The notes under the pieces: model-generated | Database searches by the model: none | What the model was told of the DNA's origin: nothing | What the model saw: only the letters and a program-made list of their open reading frames with translations | Source of the DNA: G963663315 sp965116335 | Lineage (GTDB): Bacteria > Pseudomonadota > Gammaproteobacteria > Arenicellales > Poriferihabitantaceae | DNA length: 64,000 nucleotides | Assembly: GCA_965116335.1 (NCBI GenBank) | Contig: OZ220677.1 | Coordinates: 1,426,001 to 1,490,000 of the forward strand | Reading direction: 5' to 3' | Position numbers and translations under genes: made by a program | In this document: positions 35,217 to 44,383 of the stretch, one piece after another | How positions within the stretch are numbered: the first letter of the stretch is position 1 | How the letters are laid out: the number at the start of each line of letters is the position of its first letter

Positions 35217-35738
35217 TTAAACCCGGATTTCTTCCGGTTGCTCTGTCACTATTGGTCGGCCTCGCAAGCCTTCCAGCAACCCGGATAAGTGCCCTACCTG
35301 CTGGGCAATCTGTGTGATCTGTTGCGCCTGCTGGTTCATTTCTTGTCGCAATCCGGTAATCTCTTGACGCAACCCGGAAATTTCTTGACGTAATCCGGTA
35401 ATCTCTCCGGTAATCTCTTGACGCAACCCGGAAATTTCTTGATTCATTTCTTGTCGCAATCCGGTAATGTCCTGACGCAATCCGGTAATCTCTCCGGTAA
35501 TCTCTTGACGCAACCCGGAAATTTCTTGATTCATTTCTTGTCGCAACCCGGTAATGTCCTGATTAATTTCTTGTCGCAACCCGGTAATGTCCTGATTCAT
35601 TTCTTGTCGCAATCCGGTAATGTCCTGACTCACCTGTTTCCGTAGTCCGTTGATTGCCGGGATGAGAACCCCGGCCAATGCCACCCCTACGCCAATAATG
35701 GTAACAACCAGCAAGATTAACGCAGTGGTAATAGTCAT
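35217..35738 (-). CDS. Membrane-anchored coiled-coil protein with 11-residue repeats
   Basis: 173 aa. Residues 5-27 form one membrane helix (ALILLVVTIIGVGVALAGVLIP). Residues about 32-135 consist of 11-residue repeats of the form ITGLRQEMNQD/E, with some shortened copies, the periodicity of a hendecad (right-handed) coiled coil. A Gln-rich stretch and a short tail (EQPEEIRV) follow. I do not recognise a function. Repeat proteins of this look occur as membrane-tethered spacers in various bacteria. The gene stands apart from its neighbours on both sides. Confidence 0.7.
   Translation of the reverse strand: MTITTALILLVVTIIGVGVALAGVLIPAINGLRKQVSQDITGLRQEMNQDITGLRQEINQDITGLRQEMNQEISGLRQEITGEITGLRQDITGLRQEMNQEISGLRQEITGEITGLRQEISGLRQEITGLRQEMNQQAQQITQIAQQVGHLSGLLEGLRGRPIVTEQPEEIRV
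35336..35645 (-). repeat. Tandem 33-bp coding repeats
   Basis: DNA repeat underlying the 11-residue protein repeats. On the plus strand units begin TTCTTGTCGCAA or TCTTGACGCAA followed by CCGGTAAT or CCGGAAAT. Near-identical copies at the nucleotide level imply recent duplication and likely copy-number change. Confidence 0.8.
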
Positions 35739-35952
35739 GTTTGTTTCCTGGTGTTGGTTTTTCGTTTATACAGTTTGCCCGTCTTGCTGCGCAAGGTCAA
35801 CACGATTCACACACGATTCACGCATTTGTGACCACAAAACAGGGAATTGCCTCCAGGCTTATCTTCCATTGGCCAACTCTCGTGTTTGTACTGGAAAATT
35901 TTTGTGCGACAATCATGCGAAAATGAATTTCGATTAGATTCGACGAAACACG

Positions 35953-37443
35953 ATGGAATTTCTGCTTCACTTCGATAAGGTCTTTACTCTCTATCACATT
36001 GCATTGCTGGTCGGGGGGACTCTGGCGGGATTGATTCTGGGTGCGTTACCCGGCCTCAGTCCAACCATGGCAGTGGCCTTGATGATTCCGTTCACTTTCC
36101 ACATGCAGCCTGCCGCCGGGTTGATCCTGCTGGGCGCGATGTACACGGCGACCGTAGCTGGTGGCGCAATCAGCGCTATTTTGGTCAACGTCCCCGGTGC
36201 TCCAGCGAATATTGCGACAGCGCTGGACGGCCATCAACTGGCCAGGACCGGAAGAGCGACAGAGGCGCTGCATTATTGCTTCACCAGTTCGTTCATAGGG
36301 GGAGTGATTGGAATTTTCGTCCTGATATTCTTCACGCCTCCCCTAGCCCGGCTGGCCCTGAAATTCGGGCCGACCGAGTTGTTCTGGATCGCGATTCTGG
36401 GCGTCACGATTATCGGGACAATCGGTAGTTCCTCCGTGGTCAAGGGACTGCTGGCCGGATTGTTCGGCTTGTCATTGTCCACCATCGGCGACAACCCGAT
36501 GCTCGGAGAGGAGCGGTTCGTGGTTTCCGAACATCTGGAAAGTGGCATACATATCGTCGCCGCGCTGATCGGACTGTTTGCCATCCCTCAGGTCTTTACC
36601 CTGATGGAGCAAGCGATGACGGACAAAACATCCAGTATCTATGCACTCGGTGATTCACGCCTGTTCAAGTCGGTTGCTTATAATTTACGCCGAATCAGGG
36701 CCTTGAGTATCGGTTCGGTAATCGGCACCATTGTCGGCATCATTCCCGGCGCTGGTGGACAGATTGCGGGACTGGTTGCCTACGACCAGGCTAAAAAGAC
36801 CGCCAGGGACCCCAGTACTTACGGGCACGGCGAGCCGGATGGAATTATCGCGGCGGAATCGGCAAATAATGCGATGGTCGGGCCTTCTCTGGTGCCGCTT
36901 CTGACCCTGAGCATACCCGGCAGTCCAACCGCTGCCGTGCTGCTGGGTGGTCTGTTGATTCACGGACTGTTCCCGGGACCGGACCTGTTTACCATTCATG
37001 CGGAAGTGACCTGGACCTTTATCAATTCGTTGCTGGTTGCACAGGCGCTGATGCTGGTCATCGGCTTATTTCTGAGCCAGCATAGCGGCTGGATCATGAA
37101 GGTCCCCGGACACTACATGGCGGCGGTCATCTTGATTCTCTCGGTCTTTGGCACCTATAGTATCCAGTCCAGTTATTCCGATGTATTGATCATGATGTCG
37201 TTGGGAATGTTGATGTATTTCGCCAGCAAGTTCGGATTCGGACCGGCACCGCTGGTGCTCGGTATCATTCTGGGGCCGATCGCGGAAGATAATTTCCTGC
37301 AAGGCAAACTGATCGGTGAAAGTGGAGACGGAGTATTCAGTTATTTCACCAGCGGCCCGATCAATATCGCACTGATTTCGATGTGCATCCTGTCCATCCT
37401 CTACAGCGTCTACAGTGGACGCCGTAACGTGAAAAAAAGTTGA
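35953..37443 (+). CDS. tctA: Tripartite tricarboxylate transporter, large permease TctA
   Basis: 496-aa inner-membrane protein with about twelve helices. Family motifs are clear: GALPGLSPTMAVALMIPFTF near 31-50, IIPGAGGQIAGLVAYD near 262-277, and SIPGSPTAAVLLGGLLIHG near 322-340. It takes up an organic anion together with TctB and TctC downstream. Located directly before genes for a sulfoacetaldehyde dehydrogenase-like enzyme and a CoA ligase, which suggests sulfoacetate as cargo. Confidence 0.93.
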   Translation: MEFLLHFDKVFTLYHIALLVGGTLAGLILGALPGLSPTMAVALMIPFTFHMQPAAGLILLGAMYTATVAGGAISAILVNVPGAPANIATALDGHQLARTGRATEALHYCFTSSFIGGVIGIFVLIFFTPPLARLALKFGPTELFWIAILGVTIIGTIGSSSVVKGLLAGLFGLSLSTIGDNPMLGEERFVVSEHLESGIHIVAALIGLFAIPQVFTLMEQAMTDKTSSIYALGDSRLFKSVAYNLRRIRALSIGSVIGTIVGIIPGAGGQIAGLVAYDQAKKTARDPSTYGHGEPDGIIAAESANNAMVGPSLVPLLTLSIPGSPTAAVLLGGLLIHGLFPGPDLFTIHAEVTWTFINSLLVAQALMLVIGLFLSQHSGWIMKVPGHYMAAVILILSVFGTYSIQSSYSDVLIMMSLGMLMYFASKFGFGPAPLVLGIILGPIAEDNFLQGKLIGESGDGVFSYFTSGPINIALISMCILSILYSVYSGRRNVKKS

Positions 37444-37447
37444 AACC

Positions 37448-37915
37448 ATGTTGCCTGTCAACAACACCGAAACCAAAGCAACCCTGTTTGCGATGACCGC
37501 TGCAATCGTGTTTGCGGTCGCCTGTTTCCGGGATACGGACGCGGAGGTTTATCTGTTCCCACGCATATTGGCGGGATTGATGCTTGTGCTTGGTTTCATC
37601 CAGCTCATCCATAGCGCGAGAGAAAAGGCGAAACCCTCGCCGAAGAAGCCGGATGCGAGTGCCATCGCGTGGCCGGCCCTGCTGCCCGGCCTTGCGGTCA
37701 CCGTAATTTTTGTCCTCTCGATTGAGACGATCGGATTTTATACCGGGTCGTTCCTGGCTTTTCTGTGTATTGTTCTCATTTATGGCAAACGCAAATGGAC
37801 GGACTACAAGGCTTTTGTCTACAAATCCCTGATCGGAGCACTCCTCATGCTGGTACTTTATGGCCTGTTCTGGAAACTTCTGTATGTGCGTACTCCGCAA
37901 GGCTGGCTGATCTGA
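37448..37915 (+). CDS. tctB: Tripartite tricarboxylate transporter, small permease TctB
   Basis: 155 aa, four hydrophobic segments (about 11-23, 34-52, 71-105 split by a polar bend, 120-145) around a basic loop EKAKPSPKK, the usual TctB plan. Four bases after tctA. Low sequence conservation is normal for this subunit, so the call rests on position and topology. Confidence 0.87.
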   Translation: MLPVNNTETKATLFAMTAAIVFAVACFRDTDAEVYLFPRILAGLMLVLGFIQLIHSAREKAKPSPKKPDASAIAWPALLPGLAVTVIFVLSIETIGFYTGSFLAFLCIVLIYGKRKWTDYKAFVYKSLIGALLMLVLYGLFWKLLYVRTPQGWLI

Positions 37916-38003
37916 CAAACCAGTTCCTGTTTGTTGTTCAAATAATGTAATATACCGCCCTCAATACACTTAACACTTTTACTATCCCTTGAAGGAGAAA
38001 AAC

Positions 38004-39020
38004 ATGAATATATGTGTGCAAGGCTTTACCCGAAAGACGGCTCAGGCCGTTATCACCGCCATTTCAGCGGCTCTGCTGCTGGCGGGTGGGGCAACCGCCC
38101 AGGCCGGAGATTATCCCGAAAGACCGATTGGTGTGATGGTCGCTTACAGTCCCGGTGGGGCCACCGACTTCCAGGCCCGAATCGCCACCCTCGCATCCGC
38201 GAAAGAGGACGAGAACGGGGATCCATTGTCGATTGGCCAACCGATTTACGTGACCAACAAGCCGGGGGCCGGTGGACGCAAAGGCTGGAACTGGTTTGCG
38301 GAAAAAGCCCCGGATGATGGTTATATGATGGCGGCTTATAACGTTCCGCATTTCATCGCCCAATCCATCGTCTTTGACACCAAATACAATGTCAACAATC
38401 TGGAGCCAGTCGGCAACTGGGGAGCCGACCCCGCAGTACTGATTACCGGCAAGGACAGCCAGTTTGACACCGCCGAGCAACTGGTCGAATACGCCAAAGC
38501 CAATCCCGGCAAGGTCACGGTCAGTGGCGCGGGTAAATTCGTCGGTCACCATATCGCTCATTTGCAGTTGGCCAAGGCGACTGGCGCGGACCTGAAATAT
38601 GTCCCCGGAAAGGGCGGCGTAGGTGCCCTGAAACTGGTCAAGGGCGGGCAGGTCATGGCTGGATTCAACAATCTCTCGGATTCCGCACGGGCAGCTGGCG
38701 ACATCAAGATTCTGGCCGTTGCGGACCTTACGCGACACGCATTCCTGCCCGATGTACCAACCTTCATGGAACTCGGCATAGAGGTGGATAATTCCAGTGT
38801 CAATTTCCGCGGGTTGATGGTGCCAAAAGGCACCGATCAGGAGATTATCGACTTCCTGGCCGAGAAAGTGCCGGTGATGTTCAATGACAAGAAAACCCTG
38901 GGCAAAATGGCACAAACCAATTCTCCGGTTCGCATCATGAATCGTGATGAAGTGCTGGCCATGTGGCAGGAAAGGCAGACGGCACTGACCGACTTGCTGG
39001 CTACCCTGAAGGAAAACTGA
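38004..39020 (+). CDS. tctC: Tripartite tricarboxylate transporter substrate-binding protein
   Basis: Periplasmic binding protein of the Bug family, 338 aa. The signal peptide spans about 1-34, ending TAQAGDYPERPI. Characteristic YSPGGATDFQAR (52-63) forms the anion pocket. Start ATG 38004 is fixed by GAAGGAG nine bases upstream. Usually tctC comes first in the operon; here the order is tctA-tctB-tctC, followed 80 bases later by catabolic genes. Confidence 0.9.
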   Translation: MNICVQGFTRKTAQAVITAISAALLLAGGATAQAGDYPERPIGVMVAYSPGGATDFQARIATLASAKEDENGDPLSIGQPIYVTNKPGAGGRKGWNWFAEKAPDDGYMMAAYNVPHFIAQSIVFDTKYNVNNLEPVGNWGADPAVLITGKDSQFDTAEQLVEYAKANPGKVTVSGAGKFVGHHIAHLQLAKATGADLKYVPGKGGVGALKLVKGGQVMAGFNNLSDSARAAGDIKILAVADLTRHAFLPDVPTFMELGIEVDNSSVNFRGLMVPKGTDQEIIDFLAEKVPVMFNDKKTLGKMAQTNSPVRIMNRDEVLAMWQERQTALTDLLATLKEN

Positions 39021-39099
39021 GCGACAGTTTGTAACCTTACCTGCGACCAGGCATTATGAACTGCGGCCTGTGCTGTAACCCTTACCGTGTTGACCGGCC

Positions 39100-40503
39100 T
39101 TGACGACTGAATCCGTTGTGGCCCGCGCCCGAGCTGCCCAGAAGCAATACAACGCCTTCGACCAGTGCCGGGTTGATGAGGTGGTCACGGCGCTGGGCTG
39201 GAGCATTGTCCATCCTGACAATAACCGGCTACTCGCCCAAATGGCGGTGGCCGATACCGGGATGGGCAATGTCGCGGACAAGGTGGTCAAGAATCGCCGC
39301 AAGACGATCGGCCTGCTGAGAGACTTGCGACATGCCAGGACAGTGGGTATTGTCGCGGAATATCCGGATCAGGGAATTGTCGAGATTGCGAGGCCAGTGG
39401 GAGTGGTCGGGGCGATTGTGCCTTCGACCAACCCCGCTGCCACGCCCGCCAATAAAGCCATCAACGCGATTAAGGGTAGAAACGCAATCATACTGGCACC
39501 CTCCCCCAAAGGCGACCGCACCTGCACAAAACTGATTGAGTTGATGCAGGCCGAGCTCAAGCGAGTCGGTGCGCCCCTGGATCTGGTACAGAAACTGCCA
39601 TCGCCGGTGAACCGGGAAGCCACCCGGCAATTGATGTCATCGGTTGACCTGATCGTCGCCACCGGGTCACAAAACAACGTCCGCGCCGCCTATTCCAGCG
39701 GTACGCCTGCAATCGGTGTCGGTGCTGGCAACGTCGTGTCCATTGTCGATGAAACTGCACAAGTGAATGAGGCAGCCAGTAAAATTGTAATCTCGAAATC
39801 GTTCGATAACGCGACCAGTTGCTCATCCGAAAACAACCTGATTGTGGTCGATTCGGTTTATGACGATACACTGGCCGCACTTGGACAGCATGGCGCGGTA
39901 TTGCTCAATGCGAATGACAAAGCGATACTGGAGTCGGCCCTGTGGCGAGACGGCAAACTGAATCCTGACCTCATCGCCCATTCTGCCGGGGAGATTGCAA
40001 CCGCGTGCGCCCTGAACACATCCGGGGCACAGGATGCGCGAGTCCTGATGGTCGAACAAGCCGAATTTGGCGAAGGCGCGAGGTTTTCCGGAGAGAAACT
40101 ATCCCCCGTATTATCGGTTTACCGCGCAACAGACTTCAACCATGCCTGCGCTATCGCCGAAGGAATCATGGACTATCAGGGCAAGGGACATTCGATATCC
40201 ATCCATACCACCACCCGCGACCGACCCGTTGCAATGGGATTGAACATGCCGGTATGCAGAGTCATCGTCAACCAGATACATTGTTACGCGACCGGCGGCA
40301 GCTTCGATAATGGTCTGCCTTTTTCCCTGTCGATGGGTTGCGGAAGCTGGGGCGGGAACAGTATTTCCGACAATATGAACTATCGGCATTACCTCAACAC
40401 AACCCGTATATCCTACCGCACCGAACCCTGCGAGCCAACGGAACAGGAGATCTTTTCAGACTATTGGGAGCGGTATCAATGTCGCCCGGCTTGCCCGGCC
40501 TGA
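39100..40503 (+). CDS. sauS: Acylating aldehyde dehydrogenase, sulfoacetaldehyde dehydrogenase (SauS)-like
   Basis: 467 aa, aldehyde-dehydrogenase superfamily, CoA-dependent type. Catalytic C241 in FDNATSCSSEN, the nucleotide loop VGAIVPSTNPAATPANK (103-119) and VATGSQNNVRAAY (186-198) are as in acylating enzymes. In Cupriavidus, SauS reduces sulfoacetyl-CoA to sulfoacetaldehyde, working with the ligase SauT. Here a CoA ligase follows directly. The TTG start at 39100 is the only in-frame option that keeps the conserved N-terminus; GTG 39118 is shorter. Substrate is inferred. Confidence 0.75.
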   Translation: MTTESVVARARAAQKQYNAFDQCRVDEVVTALGWSIVHPDNNRLLAQMAVADTGMGNVADKVVKNRRKTIGLLRDLRHARTVGIVAEYPDQGIVEIARPVGVVGAIVPSTNPAATPANKAINAIKGRNAIILAPSPKGDRTCTKLIELMQAELKRVGAPLDLVQKLPSPVNREATRQLMSSVDLIVATGSQNNVRAAYSSGTPAIGVGAGNVVSIVDETAQVNEAASKIVISKSFDNATSCSSENNLIVVDSVYDDTLAALGQHGAVLLNANDKAILESALWRDGKLNPDLIAHSAGEIATACALNTSGAQDARVLMVEQAEFGEGARFSGEKLSPVLSVYRATDFNHACAIAEGIMDYQGKGHSISIHTTTRDRPVAMGLNMPVCRVIVNQIHCYATGGSFDNGLPFSLSMGCGSWGGNSISDNMNYRHYLNTTRISYRTEPCEPTEQEIFSDYWERYQCRPACPA

Positions 40504-40524
40504 TCGGTTTGCGAGATTCTCGCC

Positions 40525-42075
40525 GTGCAGACTGTCAGGCAACTCATTGATTCTCTTGCGCTGGAAAACCCGGACAAACTGTTTCTCGAAGTAGCGGAAA
40601 CCGGGGTTGGTCTGAGTTACCTGGAATTACAGAAAAAATGCCAATGGATCACCCGCCTGCTTGAACACAAGGACATTGCCCCCGGCGAAACGGTGGCGTT
40701 TCTGATGGACAACGGATTATGGACGACCTGCCTGTTTCTGGGCATCATGTACAGTGGACGTGTCGTGTTGCCGCTAAATGCGGTCGCGGGCCAGGACCAG
40801 TTGGGTTATGTGATTGAGCACTCGCAGCTGAAACTGTTGTTTTGCTCCGACTCGTACCAAATCCAATACGCAGACTGCTTGCGTGCGAGACAGGGTTTCG
40901 AGTGTCTGGCGTGGAGCGAAGATGACGGGGCGCAACAGGATTTATGCGCTCTGGACGACATCGTTGCCGAGCAACCAGCGATCACAGAGCAGGATACTGC
41001 GCTGATGATTTACACTTCCGGAACCACCGGACGGCCCAAGGGAGTTCTGCTCAGTCACCGCAATGTAATCGCTGGCGGCAGGAACACGGTCACCGCCCAT
41101 GGACTGGATGATCGCGACAAGGGGTTATGTGTACTCCCGCTCTACCACATTAACGCTGAAATGGTATCCGTCATGTCTACTCTGGTCAGCAATGGCACGG
41201 TGGTTATGACAAAGAAATTCAGCGCACGGAATTTCTGGCTCTGGGTCGGGAAATACCGATGTACCTGGTTCAGTGTAGTACCGACTATCGTCTCCTGGCT
41301 TAACGAGCTCCGGCAAAGACAGATAACCGACCATGACAACCCGGAATCCGGGTTTGAAGGGTTCGGCGATCATCTGCGGTTTGGACGTTCCGCCTCAGCG
41401 GCACTGGCACCTGCCACCCACCAGCAATTCGAAACCCTGTTCAATATTCCCCTCATCGAAACTATGGGCATCAGTGAATGCGCGGCCCAAATCCTGTCAA
41501 CGAAGATGGGCGGCAAGGAGAAGGTTTACGGGTCAGCCGGATTGCCGGTTGGCAACGAAGTCATGATTTTCGACGAAAACCGGAATGTCTGCGCCGACAA
41601 TGTGATCGGAGAAATTGTAGTGCGCGGCGACAACGTCATGAAAGGGTACTTCAACAACCCCACAGCCACCCGTGAAGCACTGGACGAAAACGGCTGGTTC
41701 CACACCGGCGACCTCGGATACCGGGACGAACGGGGTTATATCTTCGTAACCGGCAGGCTGAAGGAGTTAATTATTCGCGGTGGAGAAAATATCGCGCCAC
41801 GGGAAATTGATGATGTCCTGTATCGACACCCGGCCGTATTCGAGGCAGCCGCTTTCGGCGTTCCCGACTCACACTATGGGCAGGAAGTCATGGCCTGTGT
41901 CACGCTGAAACCGGACACCCAATGCAGCCAGAACCAGCTGATGGAACATTGCAGAGAATTACTCGGAGAGATCAAGTGCCCCAAGAACATCTACATACGG
42001 GACGAACTACCCAGAGGCCCCTCCGGGAAAATTCAAAGGCTGAAACTGGCGGAATCTCTGGCACCATCGGATTGA
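40525..42075 (+). CDS. sauT: AMP-forming acyl-CoA ligase, sulfoacetate-CoA ligase (SauT)-like
   Basis: 516-aa adenylate-forming enzyme started at GTG 40525. ATP loop YTSGTTGRPKG at 163-173, the hinge HTGDLGYRDERGYIFVTGR near 393-411, and the C-terminal catalytic lysine in PSGKIQR near 501-507. Placed 21 bases after the acylating dehydrogenase and downstream of TctABC: activation of an imported acid to its CoA thioester, then reduction, is the sulfoacetate route. Xsc and Pta, needed to finish that route, are not in the window. Confidence 0.75.
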   Translation: MQTVRQLIDSLALENPDKLFLEVAETGVGLSYLELQKKCQWITRLLEHKDIAPGETVAFLMDNGLWTTCLFLGIMYSGRVVLPLNAVAGQDQLGYVIEHSQLKLLFCSDSYQIQYADCLRARQGFECLAWSEDDGAQQDLCALDDIVAEQPAITEQDTALMIYTSGTTGRPKGVLLSHRNVIAGGRNTVTAHGLDDRDKGLCVLPLYHINAEMVSVMSTLVSNGTVVMTKKFSARNFWLWVGKYRCTWFSVVPTIVSWLNELRQRQITDHDNPESGFEGFGDHLRFGRSASAALAPATHQQFETLFNIPLIETMGISECAAQILSTKMGGKEKVYGSAGLPVGNEVMIFDENRNVCADNVIGEIVVRGDNVMKGYFNNPTATREALDENGWFHTGDLGYRDERGYIFVTGRLKELIIRGGENIAPREIDDVLYRHPAVFEAAAFGVPDSHYGQEVMACVTLKPDTQCSQNQLMEHCRELLGEIKCPKNIYIRDELPRGPSGKIQRLKLAESLAPSD

Positions 42076-42085
42076 ACGAAAACTA

Positions 42086-42101
42086 TATACTGATCAGTAT
42101 A
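42086..42101. promoter_or_regulatory. Perfect 16-bp palindrome before the restriction-modification genes
   Basis: TATACTGATCAGTATA is a perfect palindrome with GATC at its centre. It lies 10 bases after the ligase stop and 45 bases before the methyltransferase start, just upstream of a possible -10 (TACAAT at 42108-42113). A likely operator for control of the restriction-modification operon; the binding protein is unknown. Confidence 0.55.
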
Positions 42102-42145
42102 GTCCGTTACAATTCCATGTAGTCAAATGACCAATAAGAAACAGT

Positions 42146-43375
42146 ATGAACGAATACCTTACTACGGAAAATGATGCCTCTCCAGAAAGACCCTTTCTGG
42201 AAAGACCGGAGACAAACATTATTACTTCTTGTCTGTCCGTTTTAGAAGGCGAATATCCTACTGACAGGAAAAAGCAGGCATTGGCATATATATGCAGGCA
42301 AAGGGAGCTTTCGTACAAACCAGTCATTTTGAAATATGCACAGCACAGAAATCCTGAAATTGTTATGCAAGCTATCCGGGGGTTGTTATGTTTCAAGCAG
42401 GATAAAGAGGTTATTACATTTCTGGCTTCCCTGAAGAAACATCCAAACGATATGATTCGGGACGTTGTTCAAAAAGAGCTGAGTACTACAGGTAGACAGA
42501 CACATCAAAAAGACCATGCTGAATCAATAGAATTATTGCGAAACAAGATTGTCGAGGGAGATACGTTAGAGATATTGGATCATGTTCAGGACAATTCTGT
42601 ACATCTAACTTTCACATCTCCGCCTTACTATAACGCAAGAGATTATTCGATTTACACGACCTATAACGAGTATCTGGGCTTGTTAGAGCAGATCTTCAAA
42701 AAGGTGCATAGAATAACGAAAGAAGGCCGGTTTTGTGTTGTCAACTCTTCTCCTGTAATTATCCCTCGCGCTGGTCGCAAATATTCCAGTCGCCGTTATC
42801 CTATTCCCTTTGATTTGCATAATAGACTTATGTCAATGGGCTGGGAATTTATTGATGATATTATCTGGGCCAAGCCGGAGAAAAGCGCAAAAAACAGGGT
42901 TTCAGGCTTCAATATGAACAGGAAGCCTCTTACATACAAACCAAACCCGCGAACCGAGTATTTGATGGTATATCGGAAAAAAACCGACAAACTGATTGAC
43001 TGGAACCTGAAACAATATGATTTACAAACCACTACGGATAGTCTGGTTGATGATGATTTTGAACGATCTAATGTTTGGGATATTGCGCCAACCTCAAGCA
43101 AGCAACATAGTGCTGTTTTCCCGTCCAGGTTATGTGATCAGGTTATAAAATTGTATTCTTTCAAAAATGACCTTGTTTTTGACCCGTTCGCGGGGAGTGG
43201 CACGATGGGGGTATCTGCATTAAATCTGGGAAGATACTTCTTTCTCACGGAGAAATGCCATGAATATGTCAATGCCATGGTTAACCGGATTAACGAAGCA
43301 TCTCTGCCAATGTTAAACAAGTGGGAAAAATTAAGCAGCAAAGATTTTGCAATGGTTATGAGTAGCAAGCCGTGA
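42146..43375 (+). CDS. N4-cytosine DNA methyltransferase, CfrBI-like, with N-terminal helical domain
   Basis: 409 aa. Catalytic motif TSPPYY (157-162) is of the kind common in N4-cytosine methylases. SAM-binding motif DPFAGSGT (346-353) follows it, giving the beta-type order. Residues about 25-115 form a predicted HEAT-like helical repeat (RKKQALAYICRQRELSYKPV and a similar downstream block) that most methylases lack. The overlapping downstream gene is a CfrBI-type nuclease, so this should protect CCWWGG sites. The gene and partner are visibly AT-rich compared with neighbours, suggesting acquisition. Confidence 0.82.
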   Translation: MNEYLTTENDASPERPFLERPETNIITSCLSVLEGEYPTDRKKQALAYICRQRELSYKPVILKYAQHRNPEIVMQAIRGLLCFKQDKEVITFLASLKKHPNDMIRDVVQKELSTTGRQTHQKDHAESIELLRNKIVEGDTLEILDHVQDNSVHLTFTSPPYYNARDYSIYTTYNEYLGLLEQIFKKVHRITKEGRFCVVNSSPVIIPRAGRKYSSRRYPIPFDLHNRLMSMGWEFIDDIIWAKPEKSAKNRVSGFNMNRKPLTYKPNPRTEYLMVYRKKTDKLIDWNLKQYDLQTTTDSLVDDDFERSNVWDIAPTSSKQHSAVFPSRLCDQVIKLYSFKNDLVFDPFAGSGTMGVSALNLGRYFFLTEKCHEYVNAMVNRINEASLPMLNKWEKLSSKDFAMVMSSKP

Positions 43376-44286
43376 TATCAGATACTACCTTGAGAAGGAT
43401 TATCAAGCTACTTTTGTCAGGTGAAGACCACAGAGCCATTCCCGATAAATTGATTGATGAGAGTTTTTTGCAAGAATCCATATCTTTCTTTAAACGTGTT
43501 GCAGAGGTAAAGCTCAACAACAAGGAAGTGACCCTGGATTGGTACAAGGACGAATTTTTGTCAGAAAAGTATGGAAAAGACAATCTGGCTGCTTATGCAG
43601 GCACTTCAATAAAGAGCATAAACAATAAGCGTGGAACGACAGCGCGCAATATCGTAATTGAGGAATCCAATAAACATTTTACTGGATTTCTGGAAAGCAT
43701 AAATCAGCTTTGCGATACGGAGTTAGAGATGGAGCTATCTATCAGATTTAACAACATAACAGCCCATCTCAATCTGACCGAAAGTTTAGTAGTGGTAAAT
43801 GCTCTTGCTTTACGCAGGCAACAAATCAGGGGAGGTGCCTGGAGTGCTTTAGGTAAACGAGTAGAAGCTCCTCTACTAATTACACTATGCAAACTTTTTG
43901 GCGTTTCTTCGGATAATTATAACGAAAATCTGAAAAGGGAAAACAGAGAAATAGATTTCGCTTTAATATCCAGTAAATCTGGGCGAAGACCATACAAGTG
44001 CGAAGTCAAACTCATGGGTAAAGGCAACCCGGAAAGTGCTGATGGTGCATACGCTAGAAATGCTGATGTTTTGATAGCTACGACAATATCGAAACAGCAT
44101 AAGGATACTCTTGATAATTCCAATATCCACTGGATAGAGTTGGGTACAGAGCGAGGATTTATGAAATTCCCTGAGGTATGTGAGCGGATAGGAGTGCCGT
44201 GCAACAAAGATATACTTAATCTTTCCAATTCAGATATAGAAAGCCGCATAGATGATGCTATAAATCAAGCATTACCAATTCATTAG
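43372..44286 (+). CDS. Type II restriction endonuclease, CfrBI family
   Basis: 304 aa, started at GTG 43372, which overlaps the methylase stop by four bases (GTGA). I recognise the CfrBI-family layout; the likely PD-(D/E)xK nuclease core is D195 in NREIDFAL with E211 and K213 in KCEVKLMG. CfrBI cuts CCWWGG. The low GC content matches the methylase. No control (C) protein or vsr gene is seen. Family assignment is from memory of conserved blocks such as GGAWSALGKRVE (154-165), not a search. Confidence 0.75.
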   Translation: MISDTTLRRIIKLLLSGEDHRAIPDKLIDESFLQESISFFKRVAEVKLNNKEVTLDWYKDEFLSEKYGKDNLAAYAGTSIKSINNKRGTTARNIVIEESNKHFTGFLESINQLCDTELEMELSIRFNNITAHLNLTESLVVVNALALRRQQIRGGAWSALGKRVEAPLLITLCKLFGVSSDNYNENLKRENREIDFALISSKSGRRPYKCEVKLMGKGNPESADGAYARNADVLIATTISKQHKDTLDNSNIHWIELGTERGFMKFPEVCERIGVPCNKDILNLSNSDIESRIDDAINQALPIH

Positions 44287-44383
44287 CTCATTACAGGAAG
44301 ACGAAAACAACACCAGAACTATCGAGACACCACCCACCAAACACCAACCAGAAGTTTCACCAGACTCCTGATTATAAAAGTCA

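Noticed and set aside
37361..37918. 185-codon minus-strand ORF opposite tctB
   Set aside because: Shadow of tctB, with no recognisable domain or start signal.
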